A stretch of DNA of 37,221 nt, from positions 1 through 37,221 of the forward strand of contig JAJBAY010000009.1 of NCBI GenBank assembly GCA_020532515.1, read 5' to 3'. Source of the stretch: Candidatus Cloacimonadota bacterium. GTDB lineage: Bacteria; Cloacimonadota; Cloacimonadia; Cloacimonadales; Cloacimonadaceae. Shown here in pieces: positions 7,848 through 16,789 of this stretch (position 1 is the stretch's first letter; each line of letters opens with the position of its first letter). A program made the translations under genes and the position numbers. The notes under the pieces were generated by a model. The model was not told the DNA's origin and searched no databases. It saw only the letters and a program-made list of their open reading frames with translations.

Positions 7848-9539
7848 ATGCCAGAGCTCAAAGCAAACAGGTTCCTCAAATTCGTAGAATTCATCGCTTA
7901 TCTATTGGCGGTGTGGAGCTTTGCGGTCATATTCCTGGAAAGCATAATCACTACTATTACAAATTACCAGAGCCTGGAGCTTTTTACCGCACTCGCGAAT
8001 CTGCTGCTGATAGCTCTCACCATCATAGGCCGCGCTATTTCCCCTGAGTCCCCCAGCAAGCGCAATCTGCTCTTTTTGGATATGACTCTGCTGATCTTCG
8101 GCGGACTGCTGATGTTTTATCAACCCAAGTTCGTCATCTTTTTCCTGCTCATCCGGCAGACCTATTTCATCTTGCAATACCTGATCTTTCGCTCTTTTGA
8201 GGGGAAATTGTATAAGGTGCTTACCAATAACCCGCCAGTATCACTGATGTTGAGCTTTGCCATGGTGATCTTGATCGGGACGGTGCTCCTGATGTTACCC
8301 TCAGCCTCTGTGCTGGGCAGGGTTACCTCCTTTAGCGATGCGCTGTTCACCGCCACTTCTGCCACCTGTGTGACGGGGCTCATCGTGCAGGATACCGGCG
8401 GATATTTCAGCCTGTTTGGGCAATTGGTGATCCTGGTTTTGATCCAGATCGGAGGACTGGGGATCATGACGATATCCACTGCTTTTGCGCTGATCATGGG
8501 CAGAAGGCTTACCCTGAAGCTGGAAAACCTGATGCAAGGTGTGATGGGCGAAAGTGAGCGGCTAAATGTCTTTCAACTGCTCAAAAACATCGTGATCGTA
8601 ACTGCTCTGATCGAAGTAGTGGGGGCGGTTTTGCTGTTTCCCGTTTTTGCACGTGATATGTCCGCCTCATTGGCGATCTACAATGCCATCTTCCACTCTG
8701 TTTCCGCTTTTTGTAATGCCGGATTTTCGCTGTTTTCGGATTCCCTGGTCTCTTTTGTGGATAATCCCCTCGTGAATTTTACGATTAGTACCTTGATCAT
8801 TTTGGGCGGAATCGGTTTTGCCGTATTGATCGATCTTTACCGCTATGTGACGCATGTGGACAAAGTTCGCAAGCTGACCCTGCATAGCAAGATCGTGCTC
8901 ACGGTGTCTGCAGCTCTTTTGGTGATCGGCTTTGTCAGCATCTACATCGCCGAATACCACTCTGTGATGCAGGGCTTTAGCATCAACCGCAGAATCCTGA
9001 GTTCCTGGTTCCAGTCTGCCAGTGCGCGCACTGCCGGTTTCAATACGGTGGATATTGGCGCGATGGCACCTGCTTCTCTTTTGATCATGATGGTGCTGAT
9101 GTTTATCGGCGCTTCGCCGGGCTCCACCGGTGGCGGAATCAAGACCACCACCTTTGCGGTTTTGGCGCTGTCTGTAATCTCCATGCTGAGAGGCCGCCGA
9201 GAATTGAGCCTGTTCAACCGCCGCATTTCTCTATCCAATTATCGCGAGGCTACCAGCCTGATCACCCTGGCTGCTGGAATCGTCTTTTTCGTCGTCTTTC
9301 TGCTCTTTCTTACTCAGCAGCAAGCTTTTGAGAAACTCATGTTTGAGGCTATCTCAGCTTTTGGCACGGTAGGGCTTTCCATGGGTATCACTTCAGAGCT
9401 CACTTATGTCGGCAAAATGCTGATTACCATCTTGATGTATATCGGGCGTATTGGCCCGCTCACTTTGATCTACGCACTTTCTATGCGTAAAAAACAAGCT
9501 AAACTAAACTATGCGGAAGAAAAGATAGCCATCGGCTAA
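7848..9539 (+). CDS. ktrB: KtrB/TrkH-type potassium transporter subunit with extra N-terminal membrane domain
   Basis: Ion-translocating subunit of a K+ (Na+-coupled) uptake system in the inner membrane. Four pore loops are visible: SATCVTGL near 171, SAFCNAGFSL, SARTAGFNT and SAFGTVGLS, plus the conserved Arg segment IGRIGPLT near the end. The protein has 563 residues, over 100 more than typical KtrB. The surplus is an N-terminal extension (about 1-128) with roughly four predicted membrane segments before the canonical start near NNPPVSLMLSFAM. The ATG follows the adk stop with no gap. The partner RCK subunit gene follows 11 nt downstream. The role of the N-terminal domain is unknown. Confidence 0.9.
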   Translation: MPELKANRFLKFVEFIAYLLAVWSFAVIFLESIITTITNYQSLELFTALANLLLIALTIIGRAISPESPSKRNLLFLDMTLLIFGGLLMFYQPKFVIFFLLIRQTYFILQYLIFRSFEGKLYKVLTNNPPVSLMLSFAMVILIGTVLLMLPSASVLGRVTSFSDALFTATSATCVTGLIVQDTGGYFSLFGQLVILVLIQIGGLGIMTISTAFALIMGRRLTLKLENLMQGVMGESERLNVFQLLKNIVIVTALIEVVGAVLLFPVFARDMSASLAIYNAIFHSVSAFCNAGFSLFSDSLVSFVDNPLVNFTISTLIILGGIGFAVLIDLYRYVTHVDKVRKLTLHSKIVLTVSAALLVIGFVSIYIAEYHSVMQGFSINRRILSSWFQSASARTAGFNTVDIGAMAPASLLIMMVLMFIGASPGSTGGGIKTTTFAVLALSVISMLRGRRELSLFNRRISLSNYREATSLITLAAGIVFFVVFLLFLTQQQAFEKLMFEAISAFGTVGLSMGITSELTYVGKMLITILMYIGRIGPLTLIYALSMRKKQAKLNYAEEKIAIG

Positions 9540-9550
9540 GGGAGTATATA

Positions 9551-10255
9551 ATGGCCAGATATGCCGTAATCGGACTGGGCAGATTTGGAATGACTGTAGC
9601 AAACATTCTCACCGAGAGTGGGATGGAAGTGATCGCGATCGATAGAAACCAGGAAATAGTGGATGACGTATCGGTCAGAGTGACTTCGGCCTATTGCATG
9701 GATTCCACAGAAGAACCGGCTCTGCGCTCGCTGAATCTCAACGAAGCAGATGCCGTGATCATCGGGATCGGCACCAATATTCAGGAAAGCATTCTCACCG
9801 CAGCCCTCTTGCGCAAGATCGGAGTGGGGATCATCTATGCCAAGGTGAATAACAGCCTGCATGGTAGAATCCTGGAATTGATCGGAGTGCAGAATATCCT
9901 CCTGCCGGAAGAGATCGTGGGCACCCAATTGGCCAAGACCCTGATCTCCAAAAATGTGCTGGAATACATTAGCCTCTCCAGCGGACACGTGGTGATGGAG
10001 ATGGTGGCTCCACGCAGTTTTGTGGGTAAGGATCTGCAAGAGCTTGCCTTGCCCTCCACCCGCGGGGTCAATATCATCGCCATCAAATACAATTCCCTGT
10101 CTGTGACCGAAGACGGCCGCAACGTGGTGGATAAAGTCACCAACGACATGCCTGGCGCCAATGATACCGTCAACGAAGGCGATGTGCTCATCATGATGGG
10201 CCCCAAAGGCAACGTGGATAAACTGATTTATGAAACCACGAACAGGAAGGACTAA
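9551..10255 (+). CDS. ktrA: KtrA/TrkA-type RCK regulatory subunit of potassium uptake
   Basis: Cytoplasmic gating ring subunit that binds nucleotides and controls KtrB. The 234-residue protein has an N-terminal Rossmann RCK_N domain (YAVIGLGRFGMTVA, with G8-x-G10-x-x-G13; acidic VIAIDRN at the end of strand 2) and an RCK_C domain (about 140-225, EMVAPRSFVGKDLQELALP...GDVLIMMGP). This is the single-RCK length typical of KtrA rather than the doubled TrkA. AAGGGAG stands about 6 nt before the ATG. In KtrA proteins RCK_C can bind c-di-AMP; whether this one does cannot be read from the sequence. Confidence 0.93.
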   Translation: MARYAVIGLGRFGMTVANILTESGMEVIAIDRNQEIVDDVSVRVTSAYCMDSTEEPALRSLNLNEADAVIIGIGTNIQESILTAALLRKIGVGIIYAKVNNSLHGRILELIGVQNILLPEEIVGTQLAKTLISKNVLEYISLSSGHVVMEMVAPRSFVGKDLQELALPSTRGVNIIAIKYNSLSVTEDGRNVVDKVTNDMPGANDTVNEGDVLIMMGPKGNVDKLIYETTNRKD

Positions 10256-10257
10256 AG

Positions 10258-11001
10258 ATGAAACAATCTATCAAAAGACGCTATCACCTCATGCTTATCT
10301 TCCTTTTTGCCCTGATTGTGTTGCAATTCGTTGTGGTGCTATTCACCATCGGGCAAGCGGATAATCTATACTTTCTGGCCAGCGATATTCAATCGATTAT
10401 GATCGTATTCTTATTTGCGATTTTCGTGTATATGGTCTTGATTTTCAACTATCTGCCTTACCGCCTCTCCAGAGCGGTGAAGAGGGTGGAAGACCTCATC
10501 GAAGAGATTTCAAACGGGAATTACCAGATCGATATAGATAGCTCGCGCTTTGAGCACGATTACGTTTTTCAGGAGCTGATCTTCTCCCTGAAGAAGATGT
10601 TGGATATCATCATGCGCTTTGACGCTGCGAAAACCGATAAGATCTATGAACACCATCAACGCCTCAATCAATTGATCAACCTCTTGTCACAGCTCGTGTT
10701 GATCGTCACAGTCAATGGCGATATCGTGTATATCAATGAAGTTTTCAGAACACGTTTCCCGGGCATCAGCGATACCAGCAACCTCAATGAAGTGATCCTG
10801 AAGAATGACTTTGACGCCCGTATCTTTGATGTGATCATCGAATCCTTGCGCTTTGGCGATAATATCTATGACAAGACAGTGGCGATCGAAGGCTCTGTCA
10901 GGACTGCTCTGATTAAGGGCTCTATCATCCGAAACCGCAAAGGCATAGCCTCCGGCGGGGTATATACTGTGGAACTCATCGGTGAACACGCGCAGAATTA
11001 A
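10258..11001 (+). CDS. two-TM membrane protein with HAMP-like linker and PAS-like domain
   Basis: The 247-residue protein has two predicted membrane helices (about 11-31 and 44-66). A HAMP-like amphipathic stretch follows (LSRAVKRVEDLIEEISNGNY), then a linker helix and a PAS-like region (about 125-240; LVLIVTVNGDIVYINEVFRTRFPGI resembles the PAS opening). No histidine kinase, cyclase or GGDEF output domain follows. It starts 2 nt after ktrA with AGGAAGG upstream and overlaps rluD by 20 nt, so it is part of the adk-ktr transcript. I infer a sensor that may act on the potassium system or on a partner protein; the function is not known. Confidence 0.6.
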   Translation: MKQSIKRRYHLMLIFLFALIVLQFVVVLFTIGQADNLYFLASDIQSIMIVFLFAIFVYMVLIFNYLPYRLSRAVKRVEDLIEEISNGNYQIDIDSSRFEHDYVFQELIFSLKKMLDIIMRFDAAKTDKIYEHHQRLNQLINLLSQLVLIVTVNGDIVYINEVFRTRFPGISDTSNLNEVILKNDFDARIFDVIIESLRFGDNIYDKTVAIEGSVRTALIKGSIIRNRKGIASGGVYTVELIGEHAQN

Positions 11002-12016
11002 GATCGTCTTTGATGCCGATGAGCCAGTCCGCCTGGACAAGCATCTGGCCAATCTACGGCTGCAAGAGCTACACTCGCGTACTTTTATCGAAAGTCTGAT
11101 CAAAGAAGATGGCATCCTGGTGAATAATATTCCGGTAAAAAAGAGCTTTTTGCTCACCCGGGGAGATGAGATCGATCTGAAATTGCCCGAGCCGCCGGAT
11201 TACCAGATGAAGGCACAGGACATCCCTCTGGATGTGGTCTATGAAGACGACGATCTGGCCGTGATCAACAAAGCCGCAGGAATGATCGTGCATCCGGGAC
11301 ACGGCAATCCGGACGGGACCCTGGTAAATGCCATCATGTACCGTTTTGCCGGCGAGCTCTCCACAGGGCGTGATCCCAATCGTCCGGGGATCGTGCATCG
11401 CCTGGATAGAGGTACCTCTGGGCTCATCATCATCGCCAAAACCGATGCAGCTCAGGTGGCTTTGAACCATCAGTTTGCCCGCCGCGAGATCAAAAAGACC
11501 TATCTGGCCATCACCAGCGGGATTCCCGAACCTCCGGAAGGCAGCATCGAGTGCAATATCGCCCGTTCGCTGAAGAATCCCCGCCAGATGTGCGTTGCCG
11601 AAAAGGGTAAATGGGCTGTGCTGCATTACAAAACGATCCAGTATTATCACTATTTTGCCTTGGTAAAAGTGCAGCTCGAAACCGGGCGCATGCATCAGAT
11701 CCGTGTGCAATTTGCCCAGCGCAACATGCCTATTTTGGGTGATCTGCTCTATAATACCCGCCGCTATGTGCATGCGCTATTGCCGCAAAACATGAAGCAC
11801 AAAGCTACCGAACTCCTCACCAATCGCCTCTTGCGCCAGGCTTTGCATGCCTGGAGACTGCAATTTATCCATCCCATCAGCGGTGCCGAAATGGACTTCT
11901 GCGCAGCTCTGCCCGAAGATTTTCTTTATACCCTGAAATGGCTGGAACGATATTTTGCTGTTGACACAGACAGCGCTTCCCTAAATGTGATATTAGAGGA
12001 AAATAAGACGTGGTAG
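10982..12016 (+). CDS. rluD: RluA-family pseudouridine synthase (RluD-like)
   Basis: Isomerises uridines in 23S rRNA. The 344-residue protein has an N-terminal S4 RNA-binding domain (about 16-70, [10 protein letters not shown]) and the catalytic motif HRLDRGTSG with Asp142. The [11 protein letters not shown] segment near the C-terminus also fits. The start is a GTG overlapping the preceding ORF by 20 nt; no strong Shine-Dalgarno is seen, so coupling is likely. It also overlaps ribBA by 7 nt. The S4 domain plus length fits RluD (helix 69 of 23S rRNA), but RluC- or RluB-like targets cannot be excluded. Confidence 0.92.
   Translation: MNTRRIKIVFDADEPVRLDKHLANLRLQELHSRTFIESLIKEDGILVNNIPVKKSFLLTRGDEIDLKLPEPPDYQMKAQDIPLDVVYEDDDLAVINKAAGMIVHPGHGNPDGTLVNAIMYRFAGELSTGRDPNRPGIVHRLDRGTSGLIIIAKTDAAQVALNHQFARREIKKTYLAITSGIPEPPEGSIECNIARSLKNPRQMCVAEKGKWAVLHYKTIQYYHYFALVKVQLETGRMHQIRVQFAQRNMPILGDLLYNTRRYVHALLPQNMKHKATELLTNRLLRQALHAWRLQFIHPISGAEMDFCAALPEDFLYTLKWLERYFAVDTDSASLNVILEENKTW
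11961..11987 (+). promoter_or_regulatory. possible internal promoter for ribBA
   Basis: A perfect TTGACA at 11961-11966 lies in the last codons of rluD, followed at 15 bp by TAAATG. It is 43 nt upstream of the ribBA GTG. The -10 match is poor, so this is only suggestive. AGAGGA for ribBA lies at 11995-12000. Confidence 0.25.
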
Positions 12017-13242
12017 AAACGAAAGAAAGACCAATAAAGCCAGTATTTAGCACCATAGAAGATGCGATCTCTGCGATTGCTCAGGGCCAGATGATCATCG
12101 TGGTGGACGACGAAAACCGGGAAAATGAAGGAGATCTGCTCATGGCAGCGGATCTGATCACCCCTGAGCAGGTGAACTTTATGATTACCAAAGGTAAGGG
12201 ACTGCTGTGCGTGCCCATTAACGAAGAATATGCCCAAAAGCTGGATATCCCGCTCATGACTCTGAAAAGCAATGAACGTCATGGCACAAAGTTTACCATT
12301 TCAGTGGATGTCTTCGAAGGCACCACCACCGGTATCTCAGCTTCCGAACGCGCCAAAACCGTGAAAGCCCTGGCAGATCCGCACAGCAGTGCCAAGGACT
12401 TTATGCGCCCAGGGCACATCTTCCCGCTGCTTGCAGAAAAAGGCGGCGTACTCAAGCGCGCAGGGCACACCGAAGCTGCGATAGACCTTACCACCATGGC
12501 AGGGCTGAACCCTGTGGGTGCCATCTGTGAAATCATCCGGGAAGATGGCGAAATGGCGCGGCTTAAGGATCTGATTCCCTTTGCCCAAAAGCATGGTCTG
12601 CTGATTGTCACTATCGAAGATCTCATTCATTACCGGCGCAAAAAAGAACAGCTCGTGCGTCAGGTCAGCAAGGCACATTTGCCCACAGAATATGGCATGT
12701 TTGACATCATCACCTATATCAGTGAGATCTCAGGCGAGCATCATCTGGCGCTCACCATGGGAGATATCTCCACTCCGGAGCCGGTTTTGGTGAGAGTTCA
12801 TTCCGAATGTTTAACCGGAGATGCCTTGCATTCTCTCAGGTGCGATTGCGGTCAACAGTTGGAACGCAGCTTTGAGATGATCTCAGAACTGGGTCGTGGA
12901 GTGATCCTCTACATGCGCCAGGAAGGCCGGGGCATCGGTCTCTTGAACAAGATCAAGGCTTACCATTTGCAAGATAACGGTGCCGATACGGTGCAGGCAA
13001 ATCTGGATCTGGGCTTTGCAGAGGACCTTAGAGATTACGGAATTGGAGCACAAATCCTCAAAGATCTGGGACTGAAATCCATCAATTTGCTTACAAATAA
13101 CCCCAAAAAGATCGTGGGACTCAGCGGTTATGGTCTTACCATCGTAAACCGGATACCCATAGAAATCACACCCCGTAAAGAGAACGCATTTTATCTGAAA
13201 ACCAAAAAGGACAAAATGGGACATATACTCCATGAAGTATAG
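12010..13242 (+). CDS. ribBA: bifunctional 3,4-dihydroxy-2-butanone-4-phosphate synthase / GTP cyclohydrolase II
   Basis: Supplies both precursors of riboflavin, from ribulose-5-phosphate and from GTP. The 410-residue protein is a RibB-RibA fusion. RibB (about 15-210) shows [15 protein letters not shown] and [16 protein letters not shown]. RibA (about 215-400) shows [20 protein letters not shown] with the three zinc-binding cysteines, and [16 protein letters not shown]. Both active-site motif sets look intact. The GTG start overlaps the end of rluD by 7 nt, with AGAGGA upstream. No other riboflavin genes are nearby, and the short leader leaves no room for an FMN riboswitch. Confidence 0.97.
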   Translation: MVETKERPIKPVFSTIEDAISAIAQGQMIIVVDDENRENEGDLLMAADLITPEQVNFMITKGKGLLCVPINEEYAQKLDIPLMTLKSNERHGTKFTISVDVFEGTTTGISASERAKTVKALADPHSSAKDFMRPGHIFPLLAEKGGVLKRAGHTEAAIDLTTMAGLNPVGAICEIIREDGEMARLKDLIPFAQKHGLLIVTIEDLIHYRRKKEQLVRQVSKAHLPTEYGMFDIITYISEISGEHHLALTMGDISTPEPVLVRVHSECLTGDALHSLRCDCGQQLERSFEMISELGRGVILYMRQEGRGIGLLNKIKAYHLQDNGADTVQANLDLGFAEDLRDYGIGAQILKDLGLKSINLLTNNPKKIVGLSGYGLTIVNRIPIEITPRKENAFYLKTKKDKMGHILHEV

Positions 13243-14020
13243 ACATTTTCTGCTGATCTTAGCCCTGCTGTTTAGCTTCAGTGTCCAGGCTAAAGACATC
13301 AAAATACCCAAGGCACAAGGCTTTGTGAATGACTTTGCCGGACTCTTGTCCGACGAAAGCAGAGCCAAAATAAATGACTGGGCGATCGAGCTGAGAGAGA
13401 AAACAGATGTTGATTATGTAATCGCAACATTTCCGGAGATCGCTGGTGAAAACGAAACAAGCTTTGGAGTGCGTCTATATAAAGCCTGGGGAATAGGTAC
13501 AAAGCGGGATGAAGGCGTATTGGTCCTCGTCGCGCTGAAAGAACGTAAATTACGCATAGAAGTGGGCTATGGTGCCGAAGGATATATTACCGACGCCTAT
13601 TCCCATCAAGTTTATCAAGAAATGGTGGGCTATCTGAGCCGCGGCTCGGAAGACTGGGATACCGCTTTTATGCAAGGCAGCCTGAGGCTGCTTTCAGCGA
13701 TAGCTCAGGAGAAGGGAGTCACACTCACCGGAATGTCGGAATATTCTCAAGGCCGCAGCTCTGGTGACCAAAATTCTTCACCTTTTGGCGTGCTGATTCT
13801 CCTGGCAATTTTCATCATTCTGATGATCGTGACCAGGGGCAAAATCTTGCTTTGGTTAATGCTCTTTAGTCGCGGTGGCGGCGGCGGTCCTGGCGGTGGC
13901 TCTTGGGGCGGTGGTTCATCAGGTGGCGGAGTCGGTGGTGGTTCATCAGGCGGCTTCGGTGGCTTTGGAGGCTTTGGTGGTGGCCGCTCAGGTGGCGGCG
14001 GAGCAGGAGGAGGTTTTTGA
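13232..14020 (+). CDS. secreted/membrane TPM-domain protein with glycine-rich tail
   Basis: The 262-residue protein has a Sec signal peptide ending near VQA-K21 and a TPM domain (about 28-165; [43 protein letters not shown]). One membrane helix follows (about 188-208), then a tail of about 50 residues that is almost entirely Gly and Ser with some Phe. The layout matches the YgcG/TPM family, some members of which (Psb32/TLP18.3) act in photosystem repair or have phosphatase activity; the bacterial role is unclear. Its ATG overlaps ribBA by 11 nt and its stop overlaps the next gene by 1 nt. The glycine tail is encoded by repetitive GGTGGC-type DNA (about 13871-14016). Confidence 0.85.
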   Translation: MKYRHFLLILALLFSFSVQAKDIKIPKAQGFVNDFAGLLSDESRAKINDWAIELREKTDVDYVIATFPEIAGENETSFGVRLYKAWGIGTKRDEGVLVLVALKERKLRIEVGYGAEGYITDAYSHQVYQEMVGYLSRGSEDWDTAFMQGSLRLLSAIAQEKGVTLTGMSEYSQGRSSGDQNSSPFGVLILLAIFIILMIVTRGKILLWLMLFSRGGGGGPGGGSWGGGSSGGGVGGGSSGGFGGFGGFGGGRSGGGGAGGGF

Positions 14021-14604
14021 TGCTCTTTTTACAATCATTACTCTTTATCGTATGGAACATAGTCCTTGGACTACTCTTGATCACTTTCGTGAAGTGGCTT
14101 CTTTTCAACCCGAAACCACTATTTATATTTGGCAAAAAAGTCTGGCTCACTCCGGGATTCATCGTGAGGAAACGGGATTGGCTGTTTAATAAAGCCAGAT
14201 TCTTTTTGCATGACTACCTCAGGCAGGCAGAAAATCCCCGGAACGATGATGGCTATCTGGCCAATTGGGAACAGAAAGCGCACGATTTCCTTTGGGAAAA
14301 GACGGAATTTGTGGACGGTTGGCGCTTTATGCCGGCCAAGCTCAAGGCCGGAATCAGGGGGAAGATCGTGGATGCCTTTGCCGGTATGGTCTCCAAGCTC
14401 TTGCGCAAGACCATTCCCCGCGTGGCAGAACAGCTGCGGGTGGAGCATCGCATCGATGATTTTGACGATCAATTTTCCATGGATTTCATCCGGAAATACT
14501 ACAACCGCTATGTGCATAAGTACCTGGTCTATTTTTTCATAGCGATCAATTTCATTATCGGCCTGGCGAACATGATCCTGTATCTGATTATCGGAGCGTT
14601 TTAG
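14020..14604 (+). CDS. hypothetical membrane protein paired with the TPM protein
   Basis: A 194-residue protein with one hydrophobic segment near the N-terminus (about 3-30) and one at the C-terminus (about 170-192). Between them is a charged helical region (NWEQKAHDFLWEKTEFVDG, KLRKTIPRVAEQLRVEHRIDDF). The start at 14020 overlaps the TPM stop (TGATG) and has AGGAGGAGG just upstream; the frame is open further upstream, but only across the antisense-like glycine-repeat DNA. The layout, with helices between membrane anchors, recalls DUF445-type proteins, but I cannot confirm that. It closes the ribBA unit and is probably translated together with the TPM gene. Confidence 0.65.
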   Translation: MLFLQSLLFIVWNIVLGLLLITFVKWLLFNPKPLFIFGKKVWLTPGFIVRKRDWLFNKARFFLHDYLRQAENPRNDDGYLANWEQKAHDFLWEKTEFVDGWRFMPAKLKAGIRGKIVDAFAGMVSKLLRKTIPRVAEQLRVEHRIDDFDDQFSMDFIRKYYNRYVHKYLVYFFIAINFIIGLANMILYLIIGAF

Positions 14605-14611
14605 CAACTCG

Positions 14612-14684
14612 TAGTGGCGGACTCCGTTCCGCCTACGCATTAAACAAAAACTCAGTGCTGTAGGCGGAACGGAGTCCGCCACTA
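14612..14684. repeat. perfect 25-bp-arm hairpin abutting the group II intron
   Basis: The left arm at 14612-14636 (beginning TAGTGGCGGACTCCGTTCCG) is the exact reverse complement of the right arm at 14660-14684, around a 23-nt loop. Each arm is itself a palindrome of the same type as the elements at 32967 and 33015. It lies 7 nt past the stop of the preceding gene and may terminate it. The presumed intron begins at the very next base. Confidence 0.9.
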
Positions 14685-15141
14685 GTGCGCCAGTGAGCGA
14701 TACATATCAGATAGGTGAAAGTCCTATTCAGAGTTACGTCATACTCTGTAGCTGAAGGTAACTGCGTCACCGCGAGGTGGGGTGGAGAGCAACCGGAAGC
14801 GAAAGACCAGTCCGTAGGATAACGAACTCGATTCGGCGTTATACATCGTCGAGCCTCCTAGTGTAAGGCTAAGACCAAAGTCAGCGACATATGCGAGGAG
14901 CAATGTCAACCAAACCCGATAAGCCTGCTTGGCTAAGAGACGTGTAAAAGCCAGAGCAGGGGTGTATGATGTGGTTGGAAATGGAATGGTAAAGAAGGTA
15001 AGTATCGTTAAGCTGGGAGACCTGCCAGTTGAATGAGAGACTGGCAGGAGTCAGAGTGCTCATAATAGTGATGATCCTTGGGACAACATAACCCAAGGGG
15101 AGCGAAGGGGCACAGGAAAACAGATTTTGAAAGGAAGACCA

Positions 15142-16461
15142 ATGGAAGAACAACGAACGACAGTGCCGGAAACGGCTAAGCAAGTGCGAGAAATCCCGCC
15201 CCGATGGGACTGGGTAGAACCACTGGTATGGACTGACAAGATGCTGGCAGCCCTCGAAAAGGGGGTCAAAGGTGGAAAATGGTTCAGTCTGATTGACAAG
15301 GTGTACTATCTACCGAACCTTGAATCAGCCTGGAAACAAGTAGCAGCCAATCGCGGCAGTGCCGGTATTGACAACGTCAGTATCAAACACTATCGCAGGC
15401 ATGCCGAACAACGTCTAAACCGAAGTTCTGAGCTGCTCAAGCAGGATAAATATCAACCTGCCGGAGTAAAACGGGTCTGGATTGACAAACCCGGTAGCAA
15501 AGAGCAACGTCCTCTGGGAATACCAACCGTAACCGACAGAGTGGTACAAACGGCATTGCGAAATGTCATCGAACCAATCTTTGAGCAAGACTTCTGTGAA
15601 TACAGCTATGGCTTTCGTCCGCACAGATCGTGTAAAGACGCCTTAAGAAGAGTCGATGGACTACTGAAGCAAGGCTCTAAATACGTGGTGGATGCAGACA
15701 TCAAGGGATACTTTGATAGCATCCCTCAAGATAAGCTTATGCAATTGATAGAGGAAAAGATAGCCGACAGCCGCGTCCTGGCCTTGCTGAGACAATATCT
15801 TTCACAGAAAGTGATAGACACAGCAGCAAGCTGGACACCGGAAGCCGGAACACCTCAAGGAGCGGTGATCAGTCCTATCCTGGCCAATATTTATCTAAAT
15901 CCACTGGATTGGATGATGCTGGATAAAGGATATGCAATGACTCGATATGCAGATGACTTTATCGTGATGTGCGAGACACGCGAAGAAGCCGAAAACGCGC
16001 TGGAATTGATTAGAATCTGGACACAAGGAGTAGGGCTAACCCTACATCCCACCAAGACCAAGATAATCAATGCCGACGAAGAAATCTTTGAATTTCTGGG
16101 ATACAAATTCAAGCAGGGGATGAAATTCCCTACCGACAAGAGTATTATGAAGTTCAGAGATAATATCCGAAAGCAGACTAGACGCAGTAATGGGAAAAGC
16201 ATGGAGCAAATTATCGCCAAGCTGAAACCCATACAAAGAGGCTGGTTCGAGTATTTCAAGCATTGCCACAGACACACATTCCCGGATCAAGACAGATGGA
16301 CAAGACGCAGATTGCGCAGCATACTGAAAAAGTATGAAAAGCGCAAAGGTATAGCCACAATCCATAACGATAACATCCGCTACCCCAACCGCATCTTTGA
16401 TAGCTATGGGTTCTTCTCATTAGTCAGAGCCCATAGGGAATTATGCCAGTCTCTTAAATGA
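15142..16461 (+). CDS. ltrA: group II intron reverse transcriptase/maturase
   Basis: A 439-residue intron-encoded protein. The reverse transcriptase core is clear: GSAGIDNVSIKHY, KEQRPLGIPTVTDRVVQ, SYGFRPHRSC, VVDADIKGYFDSI, GTPQGAVISPILANIYL and the catalytic YADD at residues 269-272. The maturase (X) domain follows, with LKPIQRGWFEYFKHC. There is no recognisable C-terminal HNH endonuclease domain, so insertion would rely on other primers for cDNA synthesis, such as nascent replication strands. The ATG at 15142 has AAGGAAG upstream; a TTG 15 nt earlier is also possible. No frameshifts are seen, so the element may be active. Confidence 0.95.
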   Translation: MEEQRTTVPETAKQVREIPPRWDWVEPLVWTDKMLAALEKGVKGGKWFSLIDKVYYLPNLESAWKQVAANRGSAGIDNVSIKHYRRHAEQRLNRSSELLKQDKYQPAGVKRVWIDKPGSKEQRPLGIPTVTDRVVQTALRNVIEPIFEQDFCEYSYGFRPHRSCKDALRRVDGLLKQGSKYVVDADIKGYFDSIPQDKLMQLIEEKIADSRVLALLRQYLSQKVIDTAASWTPEAGTPQGAVISPILANIYLNPLDWMMLDKGYAMTRYADDFIVMCETREEAENALELIRIWTQGVGLTLHPTKTKIINADEEIFEFLGYKFKQGMKFPTDKSIMKFRDNIRKQTRRSNGKSMEQIIAKLKPIQRGWFEYFKHCHRHTFPDQDRWTRRRLRSILKKYEKRKGIATIHNDNIRYPNRIFDSYGFFSLVRAHRELCQSLK

Positions 16462-16478
16462 GATACCTGTTTTCTGGA

Positions 16479-16512
16479 GAGCCGTATGCGGGAGAACCGC
16501 ACGTACGGTTCG
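16479..16512 (+). ncRNA. group II intron domain V
   Basis: A 34-nt hairpin: GAGCCGTATGCGG, a GAGA tetraloop and the complementary CCGCACGTACGGTTCG. It carries the catalytic AGC triad at 16480-16482. It lies 17 nt after the maturase stop and is followed by a domain VI-like stem (GGAGGGAGGGG...CCCCTACCCC) with an unpaired A that could be the branch point. Confidence 0.9.
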
Positions 16513-16602
16513 GAGGGAGGGGAGACCAGTAATGGAAAACTCCCCTACCCCTATCGTGGGTGCCCTCTGGCCACCTCAGCCTTCAACTTGCTATAAACAT
16601 GT

Positions 16603-16648
16603 CTTCGACTCGAGTTGACTCGAAATCTCAAGTCAATTCGAGTCGAAG
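16603..16648. repeat. 20-bp-arm inverted repeat downstream of the intron
   Basis: CTTCGACTCGAGTTGACTCG and its near-perfect complement (two mismatches, both G-T compatible in RNA) flank a short AT-rich loop. No T-tract follows. The surrounding gap 16555-16854 has no gene. It also holds the small palindrome GGGTGCCGCACCC at 16678-16690 and a promoter-like sequence. Confidence 0.75.
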
Positions 16649-16761
16649 GCGAAGCAGAGACGAGTCCAAGAGAAAGGGGTGCCGCACCCTATAATCCTGG
16701 ATAAAACATCTATAAGAGAGCAGTTTTTAGGTCTAAAAATCAATTTAAAGTAAAATAAAGC

Positions 16762-16789
16762 TTGACATAGGGTATATCTCTGATATCAA
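16762..16789 (+). promoter_or_regulatory. candidate promoter for the GNAT-racemase pair
   Basis: TTGACA (16762-16767), 16 bp, then TATCAA (16784-16789, four of six -10 matches). It is 65 nt before the start codon at 16855, in AT-rich DNA after the intron. Confidence 0.45.

Larger units (their letters stand above)
14685..16554 (+). mobile_element. group II intron with maturase ORF
   Basis: A retroelement that self-splices as RNA and moves by target-primed reverse transcription. The proposed 5' end is GTGCGCC at 14685, a typical group II start, followed by AGGTGAAAGTCCT and other conserved domain I blocks. The maturase lies in domain IV (15142-16461), domain V at 16479-16512, and domain VI plus the 3' end near CCCCTAT at about 16554. 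The boundaries are inferred from consensus and could be off by a few bases at the 3' side. All parts look intact. It sits between genes, directly 3' of a strong hairpin, as group IIC introns do. Confidence 0.88.

Noticed and set aside
11966-12010. FMN riboswitch before ribBA
   Set aside because: The gene starts inside the end of rluD; there is no leader of sufficient length and no RFN-like conserved blocks.
13875-14189. Additional ORFs across the glycine-rich coding DNA
   Set aside because: They are alternative frames of GGTGGC-type repeats, giving Val/Ala- or Trp/Arg-rich nonsense; the real genes are the TPM protein and the ORF starting at 14020.
14685-14760. tRNA or other small RNA gene after the hairpin
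   Set aside because: The sequence matches group II intron 5' domain blocks and no cloverleaf can be drawn.
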